DNA of 64,000 bases from Neobacillus niacini (lineage in GTDB: Bacteria > Bacillota > Bacilli > Bacillales > Cytobacillaceae): NCBI RefSeq assembly GCF_023715415.1, contig NZ_JAMBOB010000006.1, forward strand, positions 310,001 through 374,000, given 5' to 3'. This document shows, piece after piece, positions 28,933 to 38,557 of the stretch; the first letter of the stretch is position 1; each line of letters starts with the position of its first letter. The notes below the pieces were generated by a model. That model worked only from the letters and a program-made list of their open reading frames with translations, searched no databases and had not been told where the DNA came from. The translations under genes were made by a program, and so were the position numbers.

Positions 28933-30282
28933 TTAAAGAACTTCCTCGTAAACTGCCTCTGCGTTCTTTAATTTTTCTACTTCTTCTTCGGTACCATCTA
29001 CTGCATTGATAAAGATCCTGTAGGTGTCATCATCAATGGTTCCTAAGAATTCATAACACAGTACTTCCTTGTTTAAATCATTAACGATAATCGCTTGTCT
29101 TTCTTCCATGACTTTAAAGTTAGGATTTACTTTGGCACGAGCTTGCTCACTGGTTAGGACTGGTTTTACTACTTCTCTAGTATGGAAGGATTTTAGATAT
29201 TCCTCTGCTGTGAAACTAATGATATCGCCATTATCTAGAGCCACTTCAACCTTAATTGCCTCAGGGTAAATCCTTATATTATTTTCACTTGTAACAAAAT
29301 TAAAGACACCTGTGTTGTCATATTGCATACTCTCAAACAACTCTAGATTTTTAAAACCATTTTCCTTTAAAAAAGCTGCTCCCTTAAGGTTTGCATCATT
29401 TAAGCTTATCTTCTGTTTTTCAACTTCTCTGTGATTAATAAACCAAATTGGATACCCTGCTTTTTTCGTGATATCCATACTGCCCTCTTGCCCAGTTTTT
29501 TTATTTTTTATTGATACGCTATAAAAACCATAATCTGAGCCTTTACCACTCTCTGTGACTTTTACTTCTGCATTCCCATCAAATTTCATATATTTTTTCG
29601 CAATACTGATTGCTTCTTTTTCAGAAATAGTTTTTCCTTTTATTTTCTTGAAATTATCATCCTTCTGCTGCATGTTCGCGAAGGTTGGTCCAAAGTCACT
29701 TTCATCATATCCCGAAACCGTTTTCTCAACAGTTTTAAAACCATCAATAATCGTATTATCGGTTTTTTCTTTTCCTGAAGCTAACGCAAGTTCTACATCC
29801 ATCCAACGTAGATTGTTTTTCAATACCATATGCTGTACTTTACGAAGCTCATTTTGAATTTCACCAGATTGCTTGTATAAAACCTTTAACGTTTCATACT
29901 CATCTTCTGATAATGGTTCTTTATCTAAATCTCTCACTGCCGTTTGATAACTAAACTTTCCTATTTGAGCTAAAAATTCCTCCGTTTTATTGAACGGGAG
30001 CAAAGTTAACGGAAGTTGACCGACATCACTATGTGCTTCTGAGGTTAATCTCCAAACCTCTACCAATGATGGTGACAAGGAATATCTTGAGTTCATTGCA
30101 AGAGTTGTTCCAATCTTATCGTGAAGTAAATCCATCTCATAGGTAAGATCGTGAAAGGCACGTTGATAATTATTTTCGGCATTGATTAAAATTGCATTCT
30201 TCTCTCGATGTTCTTGGTAACCCCAGTAGGCAGTACCCGCAACACCTACTGCGAGAACACCTATGATTAATCCTCTTATCAT
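28933..30282 (-). CDS. ypeB: YpeB, germination protein required for SleB
   Basis: 449 residues from ATG 30282 (MIRGLIIGVLAVG), close to the 450 of B. subtilis; the longer frame overlaps sleB and is rejected. N-terminal membrane anchor (~1-22), a helical region, and PepSY-type repeats in the C-terminal half (around 215-290 and 365-440; note ISEKEAISIAKKYM). It localises with and stabilises the cortex-lytic enzyme SleB in dormant spores. It is 13 bases after sleB. Confidence 0.95.
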   Translation of the reverse strand: MIRGLIIGVLAVGVAGTAYWGYQEHREKNAILINAENNYQRAFHDLTYEMDLLHDKIGTTLAMNSRYSLSPSLVEVWRLTSEAHSDVGQLPLTLLPFNKTEEFLAQIGKFSYQTAVRDLDKEPLSEDEYETLKVLYKQSGEIQNELRKVQHMVLKNNLRWMDVELALASGKEKTDNTIIDGFKTVEKTVSGYDESDFGPTFANMQQKDDNFKKIKGKTISEKEAISIAKKYMKFDGNAEVKVTESGKGSDYGFYSVSIKNKKTGQEGSMDITKKAGYPIWFINHREVEKQKISLNDANLKGAAFLKENGFKNLELFESMQYDNTGVFNFVTSENNIRIYPEAIKVEVALDNGDIISFTAEEYLKSFHTREVVKPVLTSEQARAKVNPNFKVMEERQAIIVNDLNKEVLCYEFLGTIDDDTYRIFINAVDGTEEEVEKLKNAEAVYEEVL

Positions 30283-30295
30283 CCTTTTCACCCCT

Positions 30296-31207
30296 CTATT
30301 CGCAAAAAATATGTTTCCCAATTCGTTTAATTTGTGGTCTTGACCAAATCCACTTACTTGTAGCTGTGACCGGATTAAAATAATATAGGGCTTCCCCAGT
30401 TGGATCAATCCCATTTATAGCATCTAGTACAGCCTTTTTAGCTTGTTCGTTTGGGGTCAGCCAAATTTGTCCATCCGCAACAGCTGTAAATGCACCGGGT
30501 TCAAAAATAACTCCTGAGACAGTATTCGGAAATGATGCACTATTTACACGATTTAAGATGACAGCAGCTACTGCAACTTGCCCCGTATATGGTTCACCTC
30601 TAGATTCTCCATACACAGCATTCGCCATTAATTGGATATCGTTACTTGAGAAACCACCTGGCGTATTTGCAGCCGTTGGTTTTTGTGGTGGTGCTTTTGG
30701 GGCTGCAGGCTTTGGTGCATCCTGTTTAGGATTCGCCGTATTAGCTGGTGCTTTTGGTTGGGTCTTAGGTTGTGCATTTGGTTGAGCTTTTGGCTGTGCT
30801 TTGGGGTTCGGTGCACTCTGCTTTTTTTGGTCCACTCCGCCATAATGGGTAAATTTATTACCTTTATTGATTTGATCCTTTACAAATTGCTTATCATATT
30901 TGCTTGCTTTCGCTAATTTTGCCTTTGTCTCTGTACCCGCAAGTCCATCGATTGGTAATCCAAACTCATATTGAAAATTTCGTAGTGCCCAATAGGTGCT
31001 CCACCCGAACACACCATCAATTTTCCTATTGTAAAAGCCCAAATACTGAAGTCTAGATTGAAGTTCAATGACATCATCTCCAACTGCACCTTGCTGAATA
31101 ACCTGGTTAGAGAATGCAAAGGCCCTGTCGTCTTCTAGAAAAGTAATTGGCACCATACAAAGGGAGATTAAGAGTGGAAAAATAAATTTAACAATTTTCT
31201 TCTTCAT
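30296..31207 (-). CDS. sleB: Spore cortex-lytic enzyme SleB
   Basis: Lytic transglycosylase that degrades cortex during germination. 303 residues: signal peptide (~1-31), peptidoglycan-binding domain (~40-95: GDDVIELQSRLQYLGFY), a Pro/Ala/Lys/Gln linker with a short tandem repeat (~130-178), and the hydrolase domain (~185-303) containing the catalytic Glu in VYGESRGEPYTGQ. Followed by ypeB in the conserved bicistronic unit, normally under SigG. Confidence 0.96.
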   Translation of the reverse strand: MKKKIVKFIFPLLISLCMVPITFLEDDRAFAFSNQVIQQGAVGDDVIELQSRLQYLGFYNRKIDGVFGWSTYWALRNFQYEFGLPIDGLAGTETKAKLAKASKYDKQFVKDQINKGNKFTHYGGVDQKKQSAPNPKAQPKAQPNAQPKTQPKAPANTANPKQDAPKPAAPKAPPQKPTAANTPGGFSSNDIQLMANAVYGESRGEPYTGQVAVAAVILNRVNSASFPNTVSGVIFEPGAFTAVADGQIWLTPNEQAKKAVLDAINGIDPTGEALYYFNPVTATSKWIWSRPQIKRIGKHIFCE

Positions 31208-31286
31208 GGAAAAGTAACCTCCAGTTGTAAATCTTTTTAGATGTAAGCCTATTTTTTGTTTTTATGGCAAATTTATTCAAAAAAAA

Positions 31287-31308
31287 ACCCTTCATTTCGA
31301 ATGAGGGT
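31287..31308 (-). terminator. Terminator after prsW
   Basis: Stem ACCCTCATT/AATGAAGGGT (minus strand, one bulge) followed by nine T. Confidence 0.8.
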
Positions 31309-31317
31309 AAAATCTCA

Positions 31318-32007
31318 CTAAGAATGAAAGGAATTTTGAGCTGAATATTGTTTTTTCTTATGGTTTGTCGTTAAGATTTTCGCCATTTTAACCTTTCTTA
31401 AACCAAACCACCAAAGAAAGATCATAAAAGGTAAAATAATATATAGCCAGTTTTCTTGTGAAAGTAAAATATAATCAAAAGATCCATGCAGGATGAAAGG
31501 TAAAAGCAAGGATACTAATACCCACTTTGTCTTTGTGCCTTCCATGAATTTTGCTTTTCCAATGTAAAATCCCATAATGACTCCGAATAATGCATGACTT
31601 GAGACAGGGAGCAATGCTCTTGCCATTGCATGTTCAATCCCATTGGCAACTAAATAAAATATATTTTCAACTGTGGCAAAACCAAGGGAAACAGCCACGC
31701 CATATACAATTCCATCAAACGGTTCATCAAACTCTACATGCTGGTAAATCGCATAGAACAGGATAAACCATTTAAAAAACTCTTCGAGCAGACTCGAGGA
31801 AAGAAATGCATCAATAAACCCAGATTTAATGATATTCTCCGAATGGAGCACATGCTGAATAAACATGATTGGAAACACCAGAAGAGCACCGTACATGAAG
31901 GTCCTAAAGACTACGGAAATTGGCTCTGACTCATATTCATCTTTTAAATAAAAATAACTCAGCAAGGCCAGACCCGGGGCGATGCCGGCCGATAATATTC
32001 CCAGCAT
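31318..32007 (-). CDS. prsW: PrsW-type intramembrane protease
   Basis: 229 residues, about seven membrane helices. The PrsW motifs are visible: LLEEFFKW near 70, [10 protein letters not shown] near 104, [11 protein letters not shown] near 131 and HGSFDY near 170, so the glutamate and histidine metal or catalytic residues are intact. In B. subtilis it makes the first cut in the anti-sigma factor RsiW. SigW/RsiW is not in this window; RsiX here is not an established substrate. Confidence 0.9.
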   Translation of the reverse strand: MLGILSAGIAPGLALLSYFYLKDEYESEPISVVFRTFMYGALLVFPIMFIQHVLHSENIIKSGFIDAFLSSSLLEEFFKWFILFYAIYQHVEFDEPFDGIVYGVAVSLGFATVENIFYLVANGIEHAMARALLPVSSHALFGVIMGFYIGKAKFMEGTKTKWVLVSLLLPFILHGSFDYILLSQENWLYIILPFMIFLWWFGLRKVKMAKILTTNHKKKQYSAQNSFHS

Positions 32008-32100
32008 GGATAATCCTCATTTCAATTAATTCTTATACTTAATCCTAACATGATATTGTCATTAATTAAATCAAAGAATATATCCATTTCGATTTGCCTA

Positions 32101-33057
32101 TTAAAAATTTATTTTCGCTAGTCCGCTTGCAAGTGCTACCGCTAACTTAATTCTTGCCTTTTTAGAGTCATTATCACTGCCAAGGATTACACCCTTATTG
32201 TATAAATCATAGGCACTGCCTTTATAATCATAAGTAGTATACACAGAACCTTCTTCAGCACTCGTTGTAATCACTAGGACAATACCTTCTGAAAGGGATT
32301 TTTCGATTTCCTCCATCATTTGCGGAGCTACTTGACCGCGTCCAACACCTTCAAGGATAATCCCTCTAACACCTGATTCTCTTGCAGCTTTAATAAATTT
32401 TCCATCCGCTCCGATATAACATTTTACAATTTCGACTTGGGGAATAGGTGATTGAATTGCAAAATATTCACGCTTTATTGGCCTTTGGAAAATATGAACC
32501 ACATCATTATCTATAATTCCCAGGTACCCGAATCCAAAGACGTTAAATCCCTGAATATTGGAGGCATGCTCTTTTTTCACATAACGAGCAGCAAATATGC
32601 GCTCGTTAAATACGACAACAGCACCAGCATTGCGTAAATCCTCTGAACAGGCAGAATATATAGCATGTCTCAGATTTATGAATACATCGCTTCCTAAGTC
32701 TTCAGGAGAGCGCTGCGACCCTGTAATAACCACCGGACGTGGATCCATGATGGTTAAATCAAGAAAGTAAGCTGTTTCTTCTAGAGTGTCTGTTCCATGG
32801 GTTACCACAACTCCAGAAACCTTATCATCCTCAAAATATTGTACGATTTTATTCTTTAAAACCACTAAATCATCAAATGTGATATGTATGCTTGCTTTTT
32901 GAAATACCGATTCGACCACGACTTCAATATCCTTTGGAAGATTACACATTGCAGCCAGCTCTTCACCCGTTAGTTCCCCAGAAGCTAACTTACCTGAATC
33001 TTTATTCGGTTTACTGGCAATCGTTCCGCCAGTTGTTAACAAAACAACTTTTTTCAT
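32101..33057 (-). CDS. ansA: L-asparaginase, type I
   Basis: Hydrolyses asparagine to aspartate and ammonia in the cytoplasm. 318 residues, no signal peptide. Both catalytic threonine motifs are present: TTGGTIAS (~8-15) and VTHGTDTLEETA (~85-96). It begins nine bases after bdr, forming a two-gene unit. No ansB (aspartase) follows. Confidence 0.92.
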   Translation of the reverse strand: MKKVVLLTTGGTIASKPNKDSGKLASGELTGEELAAMCNLPKDIEVVVESVFQKASIHITFDDLVVLKNKIVQYFEDDKVSGVVVTHGTDTLEETAYFLDLTIMDPRPVVITGSQRSPEDLGSDVFINLRHAIYSACSEDLRNAGAVVVFNERIFAARYVKKEHASNIQGFNVFGFGYLGIIDNDVVHIFQRPIKREYFAIQSPIPQVEIVKCYIGADGKFIKAARESGVRGIILEGVGRGQVAPQMMEEIEKSLSEGIVLVITTSAEEGSVYTTYDYKGSAYDLYNKGVILGSDNDSKKARIKLAVALASGLAKINF

Positions 33058-33066
33058 CTATTATAT

Positions 33067-34047
33067 TCACCCTTTATTCAACCCTTTAAGGTTTTCTTTG
33101 ATTGATTGAGCAATAAGAGCTCCATGGAACCTGCCATTTTCAATAAATATTTCGTTAGCATTATTACCAGCAGCAATTACTCCTGCGATATATATGCCCT
33201 CCATATTTGTCTCCATTGTATCAGAATTAAAAAGTGGTCTTCCAGTTTCTTCGTCAATATGAATCCCCATATTTTTTAAGAATTGGTGATCTGGTCGATA
33301 ACCTGTCATCGCAAAAACAAAATCATTGTATATGGACTTTTCTACTCCATCCTTTTTATATCTTACATGGTTATTTGTAATTTCTATAATATCAGAATTA
33401 AATTCCATTATTATGGTACCGTTCCGAACTAATGCCTCAAATTCTGGGAGAATCCATGGCTTTATACTCGGAGAATATTCTTTCCCACGGTATAAAACAG
33501 AAACTCTTGCACCTGCTTTAACAAGTTCAAGTGCTGCATCTACGCTGGAGTTCTTGCCGCCGATTACACAGACATCCGTATCAAAGTATGGGTGTGCTTC
33601 TTTAAAGTAATGTGATACTTTTGGTAAATCCTCCCCGGGCACATTCATAAAGTTTGGGTGATCATAGTATCCTGTAGCAATCACAACAAACTTTGTATGA
33701 TATATTTGTCTATCGGTAACTACTTGAAAACCGTTATCTTCTTTCAACACCTTTGATACTTTTTCAAAAGAGTTAACACGCAGTTGTTTCCGCTTAACAA
33801 CATCTCGATAATAGACGAGCGCTTGATTTCGTTTCGGTTTATAGCTTTCTGTAATAAAAGGAACATCACCGATTTCTAGCTTTTCGCTTGTACTAAAAAA
33901 TGTTTGATGGGTTGGGTAATGATAGATGGCATTTACCACATTCCCTTTTTCAATAATAAGCGGGTTAAGACCGATTTCTTTGAAGGCTATAGCAGCAGCT
34001 AAACCACATGGTCCCCCTCCGACAATGATAATATCTTCTAAATGCAA
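33067..34047 (-). CDS. bdr: Bacillithiol disulfide reductase (YpdA/Bdr)
   Basis: FAD- and NADPH-dependent reductase that regenerates bacillithiol from its disulfide. A GTG at 34056 lies within the ribosome site GAGGTGAT; the TTG at 34047 has proper spacing and places the GGGPCG cysteine at position 14, the reactive Cys14 known for YpdA. So I use TTG, giving 326 residues. Second nucleotide-binding motif GGKNSSVDAA near 165; C-terminal GVIAAGNNANEIFIENGRFH. Upstream of ansA. Confidence 0.93.
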   Translation of the reverse strand: MHLEDIIIVGGGPCGLAAAIAFKEIGLNPLIIEKGNVVNAIYHYPTHQTFFSTSEKLEIGDVPFITESYKPKRNQALVYYRDVVKRKQLRVNSFEKVSKVLKEDNGFQVVTDRQIYHTKFVVIATGYYDHPNFMNVPGEDLPKVSHYFKEAHPYFDTDVCVIGGKNSSVDAALELVKAGARVSVLYRGKEYSPSIKPWILPEFEALVRNGTIIMEFNSDIIEITNNHVRYKKDGVEKSIYNDFVFAMTGYRPDHQFLKNMGIHIDEETGRPLFNSDTMETNMEGIYIAGVIAAGNNANEIFIENGRFHGALIAQSIKENLKGLNKG

Positions 34048-34310
34048 ATTGATCACCTCAATTTATTATTCCATAAAGGGCTCTATTCTCAAATAACTTT
34101 GATATTGAAAGCAAAATAAAATTCTTATTGGGAATAGAATAAATTTTTTGAGAAAAGAGACTGTAAACTTAATTCTAAAGCTCAAAATAGTTGATTCCGC
34201 GTTAAAATCGGCTTTAAGATTTTAACAACAATCTTTAGAGATCAGACTCCATAAAAAAACTCCTACCGTCATATGATAGGAGTTTTTCCAATATGTTTCA
34301 ATAGTATCTT
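34048..34310. other. 263-bp gap between bdr and gudB
   Basis: AT-rich, with the gudB terminator at its right end. I see no gene in it. Confidence 0.5.
34254..34287 (-). terminator. Terminator after gudB
   Basis: Stem AAAAACTCCTA/TAGGAGTTTTT with a 10-base loop and T-run. Confidence 0.85.
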
Positions 34311-35588
34311 TTAAATCCAGCCTCTGAATCTGCTGGCTTCTGCCATTTTTCTTACCCCGACCATATAGGCGGATAGGCGCATATCAACACGACGAGTTTG
34401 TGCTGTATCATAAATATTATTAAATGACTTTACCATTACTTTTTCGAGTTTTTCCTCTACTTCTTCTTCAGACCAGTAATAACCTTGGTTATTTTGAACC
34501 CATTCAAAGTAGGAAACTGTAACTCCGCCGGCAGATGCTAGTACATCTGGGACAAGTAAAATACCACGCTCTGTTAGTATTTCAGTCGCCTCAAGTGTTG
34601 TAGGTCCGTTAGCAGCTTCAACCACTATACCCGCACGAATATTATGAGCATTTTCAGCAGTAATTTGATTTTCAATTGCAGCCGGTACAAGAATGTCGCA
34701 CTCAAGCTCTAGTAATTCTTTATTCGTAATCGTATTATTGAATAATTTCGTTACCGTACCAAAGCTATCACGACGGTCTAGAAGATAATCAATATCAAGT
34801 CCATTTGGATCATATAATGCGCCATAAGCATCAGAAATACCAACAACCTTAGCTCCTGCATCATGCATGAATTTGGATAAGAAGCTTCCTGCATTACCAA
34901 ATCCTTGAATAACCACCCTGGCACCTTCGATTTGAATCCCTTTCTTCTTTGCTGCTTCACGTATACAAATGGTTACACCCTTAGCAGTAGCAGATTCACG
35001 CCCATGTGAGCCTCCTAGTACTAGAGGCTTACCCGTAATAAATCCTGGTGAGTTAAATTCATCTATACGACTATATTCATCCATCATCCAAGCCATAATT
35101 TGAGAATTTGTAAACACATCTGGTGCCGGAATATCCTTTGTTGGCCCAACAATTTGACTAATTGCTCGTACATATCCACGGCTTAATCTTTCTAGCTCTC
35201 TAAATGACATATCGCGCGGATCACAAATGATTCCGCCTTTTCCACCGCCATATGGTAGATCAACAATTCCACACTTCAAACTCATCCAAATGGAAAGAGC
35301 CTTAACTTCAGTTTCTGATACATTGGGATGGAACCTAATTCCGCCCTTTGTTGGACCGACTGCATCGTTATGCTGTGCACGGTAGCCGGTAAATATCTTT
35401 ATTGAACCGTCATCCATTCTTACTGGAATTTTTACTGTCATCATACGTAATGGCTCTTTTAAAAGCTCATATACTTCTTCAGGATAACCTAACTTTTCAA
35501 GAGCTTTATGTATAACTGTCTGAGTTGAAGTTAACACATTATTCTCTTCCTCTTGATTAGTTTTTTCATTACCTTTTTCGGCTACCAT
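34311..35588 (-). CDS. gudB: NAD-specific glutamate dehydrogenase
   Basis: Deaminates glutamate to 2-oxoglutarate. 425 residues. GGGKGGI near 115 with the catalytic lysine region, APDVFT near 156 and Rossmann GFGNAGSF near 232 are intact. The laboratory B. subtilis 168 allele is inactive because of a 9-base duplication in the region around VKAL; here that segment reads VSETEVKALSIWMS with no duplication, so the enzyme should be active. Strong AGGAGG ribosome site; single gene with terminator. Confidence 0.95.
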   Translation of the reverse strand: MVAEKGNEKTNQEEENNVLTSTQTVIHKALEKLGYPEEVYELLKEPLRMMTVKIPVRMDDGSIKIFTGYRAQHNDAVGPTKGGIRFHPNVSETEVKALSIWMSLKCGIVDLPYGGGKGGIICDPRDMSFRELERLSRGYVRAISQIVGPTKDIPAPDVFTNSQIMAWMMDEYSRIDEFNSPGFITGKPLVLGGSHGRESATAKGVTICIREAAKKKGIQIEGARVVIQGFGNAGSFLSKFMHDAGAKVVGISDAYGALYDPNGLDIDYLLDRRDSFGTVTKLFNNTITNKELLELECDILVPAAIENQITAENAHNIRAGIVVEAANGPTTLEATEILTERGILLVPDVLASAGGVTVSYFEWVQNNQGYYWSEEEVEEKLEKVMVKSFNNIYDTAQTRRVDMRLSAYMVGVRKMAEASRFRGWI

Positions 35589-35759
35589 CTGTAAACCTCC
35601 TAGAAAATCACTTTAACTAATGTTGTCGCTTTCAGAGACAAGTATACACGACTAATGGATTTATGCAAGATGAAAAATACACTTTTCATTACTTTTTGAG
35701 TAATTATTGTAAACGCTACCAACTTAATAAAAAGAGGGGATATTTCGATTCAAACAAAA

Positions 35760-35778
35760 AAGGAGCGGCGGACTCCTT
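35760..35778 (-). terminator. Terminator after ypbH
   Basis: Stem AAGGAG/CTCCTT with a 7-base loop, followed by a T-run on the minus strand. Confidence 0.75.
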
Positions 35779-35802
35779 ACAATGACTTGAGTATATAAAA
35801 AT

Positions 35803-36384
35803 CTATTTGAAATACTTTAGTATTGTTTCCACCGCATTGTCTTTAATAATTTGATTACCATATTCAGCAAGTACATGCGTACTAAGAATGGAAGGATTTC
35901 CGTATTCAGATAAATAGGCTGCAATTTTCTCTACAAGTGAAGGATCTAAATTATTCATAAGTAAGTAATATCGATTATTATAGGAAAATAAACTGCCACC
36001 GCTAACTTGCAGTGGTGTCAGCCTGTGAGAAAGATCGATGATATCTTCAATACTATCGAATTGAAATAGCAGGTTTTCACACCCTTCAACCCTAACCTGC
36101 ATTTCTACATAGCCATCAAACAATACTTCCTCTTCTTCAATATTTTCGTCAACCGTAATGATCATTATCATTCCTTGTGCCTGTAGGGAAAAAATTTCAA
36201 CAGCTACAGACCCTTGAATATCAACATCAAATTCCTCGCTTGCCTCTTCTAGCATATCGTGGAAAAGTTGATGCCATTTTATTGAATCTTTCCAAATATC
36301 GTCTTTGGAAAGTCCCCTTTCCATTAAATCATCAGAGGTTAAAAAAATTTTTATCTTATTGACTGTTAAGCGTTCTAAGCGCAT
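35803..36384 (-). CDS. mecB: YpbH (MecB), MecA-family adaptor protein
   Basis: 193 residues, paralogue of MecA, the adaptor that delivers substrates to ClpCP. The N-terminal substrate-binding part begins MRLERLTVNKIKIFLTSDDL; a C-terminal ClpC-binding part follows the acidic linker ENIEEEEVL. MecA proper is ~218 residues, and the shorter length and position next to gudB match YpbH. Ribosome site GGGGGC. Confidence 0.9.
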   Translation of the reverse strand: MRLERLTVNKIKIFLTSDDLMERGLSKDDIWKDSIKWHQLFHDMLEEASEEFDVDIQGSVAVEIFSLQAQGMIMIITVDENIEEEEVLFDGYVEMQVRVEGCENLLFQFDSIEDIIDLSHRLTPLQVSGGSLFSYNNRYYLLMNNLDPSLVEKIAAYLSEYGNPSILSTHVLAEYGNQIIKDNAVETILKYFK

Positions 36385-36455
36385 GCTCTTTTGCCCCCTG
36401 CCCTGACATAACTCTTATCCCTAGTGTATGTCAATGGCTTTGGTTGGTGCTTTGT

Positions 36456-37373
36456 CTAAAATACCATCCGTTCCATTAGCCACATTTCCCATTCATTTAT
36501 GGATTGTCCAAGAACAAAGGGTGAAAACTGTTCCTTATCAGAGGGCTTCATTGATGTAATTGCTTCACCACAAATACCAACAGAAAAGTCTAGATGATTT
36601 TTTGAAAGCAGGTCAACAAGCGAAAGTGCGCCATCTAAGTCTTGCTGTTCCTCACATGAGACGATAAATAAATCAGGATGAATCATTTCTAATGTTTCCA
36701 AAATATCCCCTTCAGAATGAAATGCACCTATGTTTATTATTTTAACCCCGTGTTTTCTTAGAAAAAAGCTGAACGTTAGCTGTCCTAGTCCTATATCATC
36801 CCCTCTTTGGGAAAATGTAAGACATACAGCTTTGGTAAGATGAACATTACTTGGAAAGCTATGAATAATGGTTGTAATTCGTGCCTGTAAAAATGATACA
36901 GAATAATTCCTTTGAGCTTTGGTTATTTTTCCTCCATTAAAAGATTCTTCAATTTTCATAAAGATTTGACTAAAAATCTCTATGACTACTTTTTCCATCG
37001 TAAAAATACTAAACAATGAATTGATTATTTCGTTTATCTTTTCCTGTTCAAAGTGGATTAAGGCGTCATATAAACCATCTGTTAAACTGTTTAATGGATT
37101 ACCAAGAGTAAGGTTTAATGCTTCTGAATCGATTTGCATCTGATTTTGTCCCATTAAAGAAATCGCCTGGCTGATGGTAAATCCCTGATTCACCTTCTTT
37201 ATTAACCACTTTAAAATTTTTATATGTTCTTCTGTATATAATCGATGTCCTGCTTCATTTCTAACGGGGGCTATCATTTGATAACGCCTTTCCCATGCTC
37301 TTAGCGTTCCAGGTTGAATTCCCAGCATTAATGCAGCAGCTTTAATATTATATTTACCTTCTTGTTCACCCAT
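36456..37373 (-). CDS. MerR-family regulator with degenerate cobalamin-binding-like domain
   Basis: 305 residues. N-terminal MerR helix-turn-helix (~5-75: IKAAALMLGIQPGTLRAWERRY), a helical bundle (~90-180), and a C-terminal flavodoxin-like domain (~180-300). Layout matches the B12-dependent photoreceptor regulators CarH/LitR, but the ExHxxG cobalamin-ligand position reads DDIGLG, with Ile in place of His. Inference: B12 is not bound in the base-off/His-on mode; it may sense another signal or be redox- or protein-controlled. It has its own ribosome site (GGGGGGAA); the target is unknown. Confidence 0.75.
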   Translation of the reverse strand: MGEQEGKYNIKAAALMLGIQPGTLRAWERRYQMIAPVRNEAGHRLYTEEHIKILKWLIKKVNQGFTISQAISLMGQNQMQIDSEALNLTLGNPLNSLTDGLYDALIHFEQEKINEIINSLFSIFTMEKVVIEIFSQIFMKIEESFNGGKITKAQRNYSVSFLQARITTIIHSFPSNVHLTKAVCLTFSQRGDDIGLGQLTFSFFLRKHGVKIINIGAFHSEGDILETLEMIHPDLFIVSCEEQQDLDGALSLVDLLSKNHLDFSVGICGEAITSMKPSDKEQFSPFVLGQSINEWEMWLMERMVF

Positions 37374-37418
37374 CTAAATTCCCCCGATATTACCTAACCA
37401 TCCATAAAATGAATATTA

Positions 37419-38186
37419 TTACTCATTCTTAAGAGTAATCAAATGACATTGTGCAGGTGCACCTAATCTTAGTGGTACACCTGTCGTGCCATACCCATTA
37501 CTAATTAACAACGTAGTGTTTACTAATTTTTCAACTTTACCTTTTTCATATGGGCTGTAACCTAGAATATGTATTTGTCCACCATGGGTGTGACCACTTA
37601 ACACGAGTCTGATTTTATATTCTGGCATGATTTTGTCTGTAATGTCAGGGTAATGACTTGCCAATATCTTAAAGCTATTATCCTCAGCATCTAATAATGC
37701 CAAGTCTATTCTGTCTCTCTCTTGATTTAAGGCATCTACGCCAAGTAAAGATAATTTATCACCTTTTGCGGATTCGAAAATAGCTGCAGTATTATCCAAT
37801 ACTTTTACTCCATAATCCAATAGAATGGCATCTAATTTACGAAAATCCGCTTCATAGTCATTATTCCCCCAAACAAAATACACAGGACCTAATTGTTTTA
37901 ATTTCTCAAGGTTCTTTTTTACTTTTTCAAAGGGTACCTTTTTCTCCATTAAATCTCCGCCTATTACCACAATATCTGTTTTCCCGGTTACAGCTGTGAT
38001 AATATCATCGGAAATAAGACGCTTGTGAATATCTGAGATAAAGAAAATCGATACAGATCCAAAAGAACTAGGAAAATCTTCGAAAGTCATCTCATGATGT
38101 ACGACACGATTTAGGAATGCTTCTTTTACCATAAACAAGATAAGACCTGCTCCCATAATCAGAAGCAAAATGATAATATAACCCAT
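37419..38186 (-). CDS. ypbG: YpbG, membrane-anchored metallophosphoesterase
   Basis: About 255 residues. N-terminal membrane helix (~2-20), then a calcineurin-like phosphoesterase domain: ISDIHKR near 50, GGDLMEKK near 74, GNNDYE near 103 and SGHTHGGQ near 196, giving the full set of di-metal ligands. ATG 38186 is preferred because GGGG lies five bases upstream. Related to enzymes of the YkuE type; substrate unknown. Confidence 0.88.
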   Translation of the reverse strand: MGYIIILLLIMGAGLILFMVKEAFLNRVVHHEMTFEDFPSSFGSVSIFFISDIHKRLISDDIITAVTGKTDIVVIGGDLMEKKVPFEKVKKNLEKLKQLGPVYFVWGNNDYEADFRKLDAILLDYGVKVLDNTAAIFESAKGDKLSLLGVDALNQERDRIDLALLDAEDNSFKILASHYPDITDKIMPEYKIRLVLSGHTHGGQIHILGYSPYEKGKVEKLVNTTLLISNGYGTTGVPLRLGAPAQCHLITLKNE

Positions 38187-38256
38187 ATCTTCCCCTTTTC
38201 CCATCTTAATGTACTAATAAAAATCATACCATAAAGGACGCTAAAACCAAACAGGA

Positions 38257-38499
38257 CTAACGGTTGCTCCGTTTCTGCTTCACTTTTTTTAAAGTAAGTT
38301 GAAAAAACCATCGAAATAGTTGCAGGCTGATGACTAATCCAAAGAAAAAAGCTAATGAGGCAGCAAAAAACTCCAATGGATAAATAATCGGTCCAACCAA
38401 AATATCAGCAAAATGAAATGGGTAAGTAATTGGAAACCATTCAATAAACAAATATCCACACACAAGAATGAAAAATAACCGCCAAATGATTCTAAACAA
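38257..38499 (-). CDS. Small membrane protein of unknown function
   Basis: About 80 residues, Phe-rich, two hydrophobic helices and a basic C-terminus (KKVKQKRSNR). Not recognised. The ATG at 38514 overlaps the ribosome site (GGGAGGGA); the in-frame TTG at 38499 is better spaced. Between the CBS protein and ypbG on the same strand; a 70-base gap separates it from ypbG. Confidence 0.6.
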   Translation of the reverse strand: MFRIIWRLFFILVCGYLFIEWFPITYPFHFADILVGPIIYPLEFFAASLAFFFGLVISLQLFRWFFQLTLKKVKQKRSNR

Positions 38500-38557
38500 A
38501 GAAATCCCTCCCATACATTGTATGAGACGGATTTCATTTCTTTCCGCAAGAGATTAA

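Noticed and set aside
30283..30414. N-terminal extension of YpeB overlapping sleB
   Set aside because: It reads through the end of sleB out of frame; ATG 30282 gives the family length with a membrane anchor at the start.
30668..30835. Repeats in sleB as a CRISPR array
   Set aside because: The units are imperfect 12-base coding repeats in frame with a Pro/Ala/Gln linker, with no spacers.
34311..35588. Possible inactive gudB with a 9-base duplication, as in B. subtilis 168
   Set aside because: The region around VKALSIWMS contains no tandem duplication.
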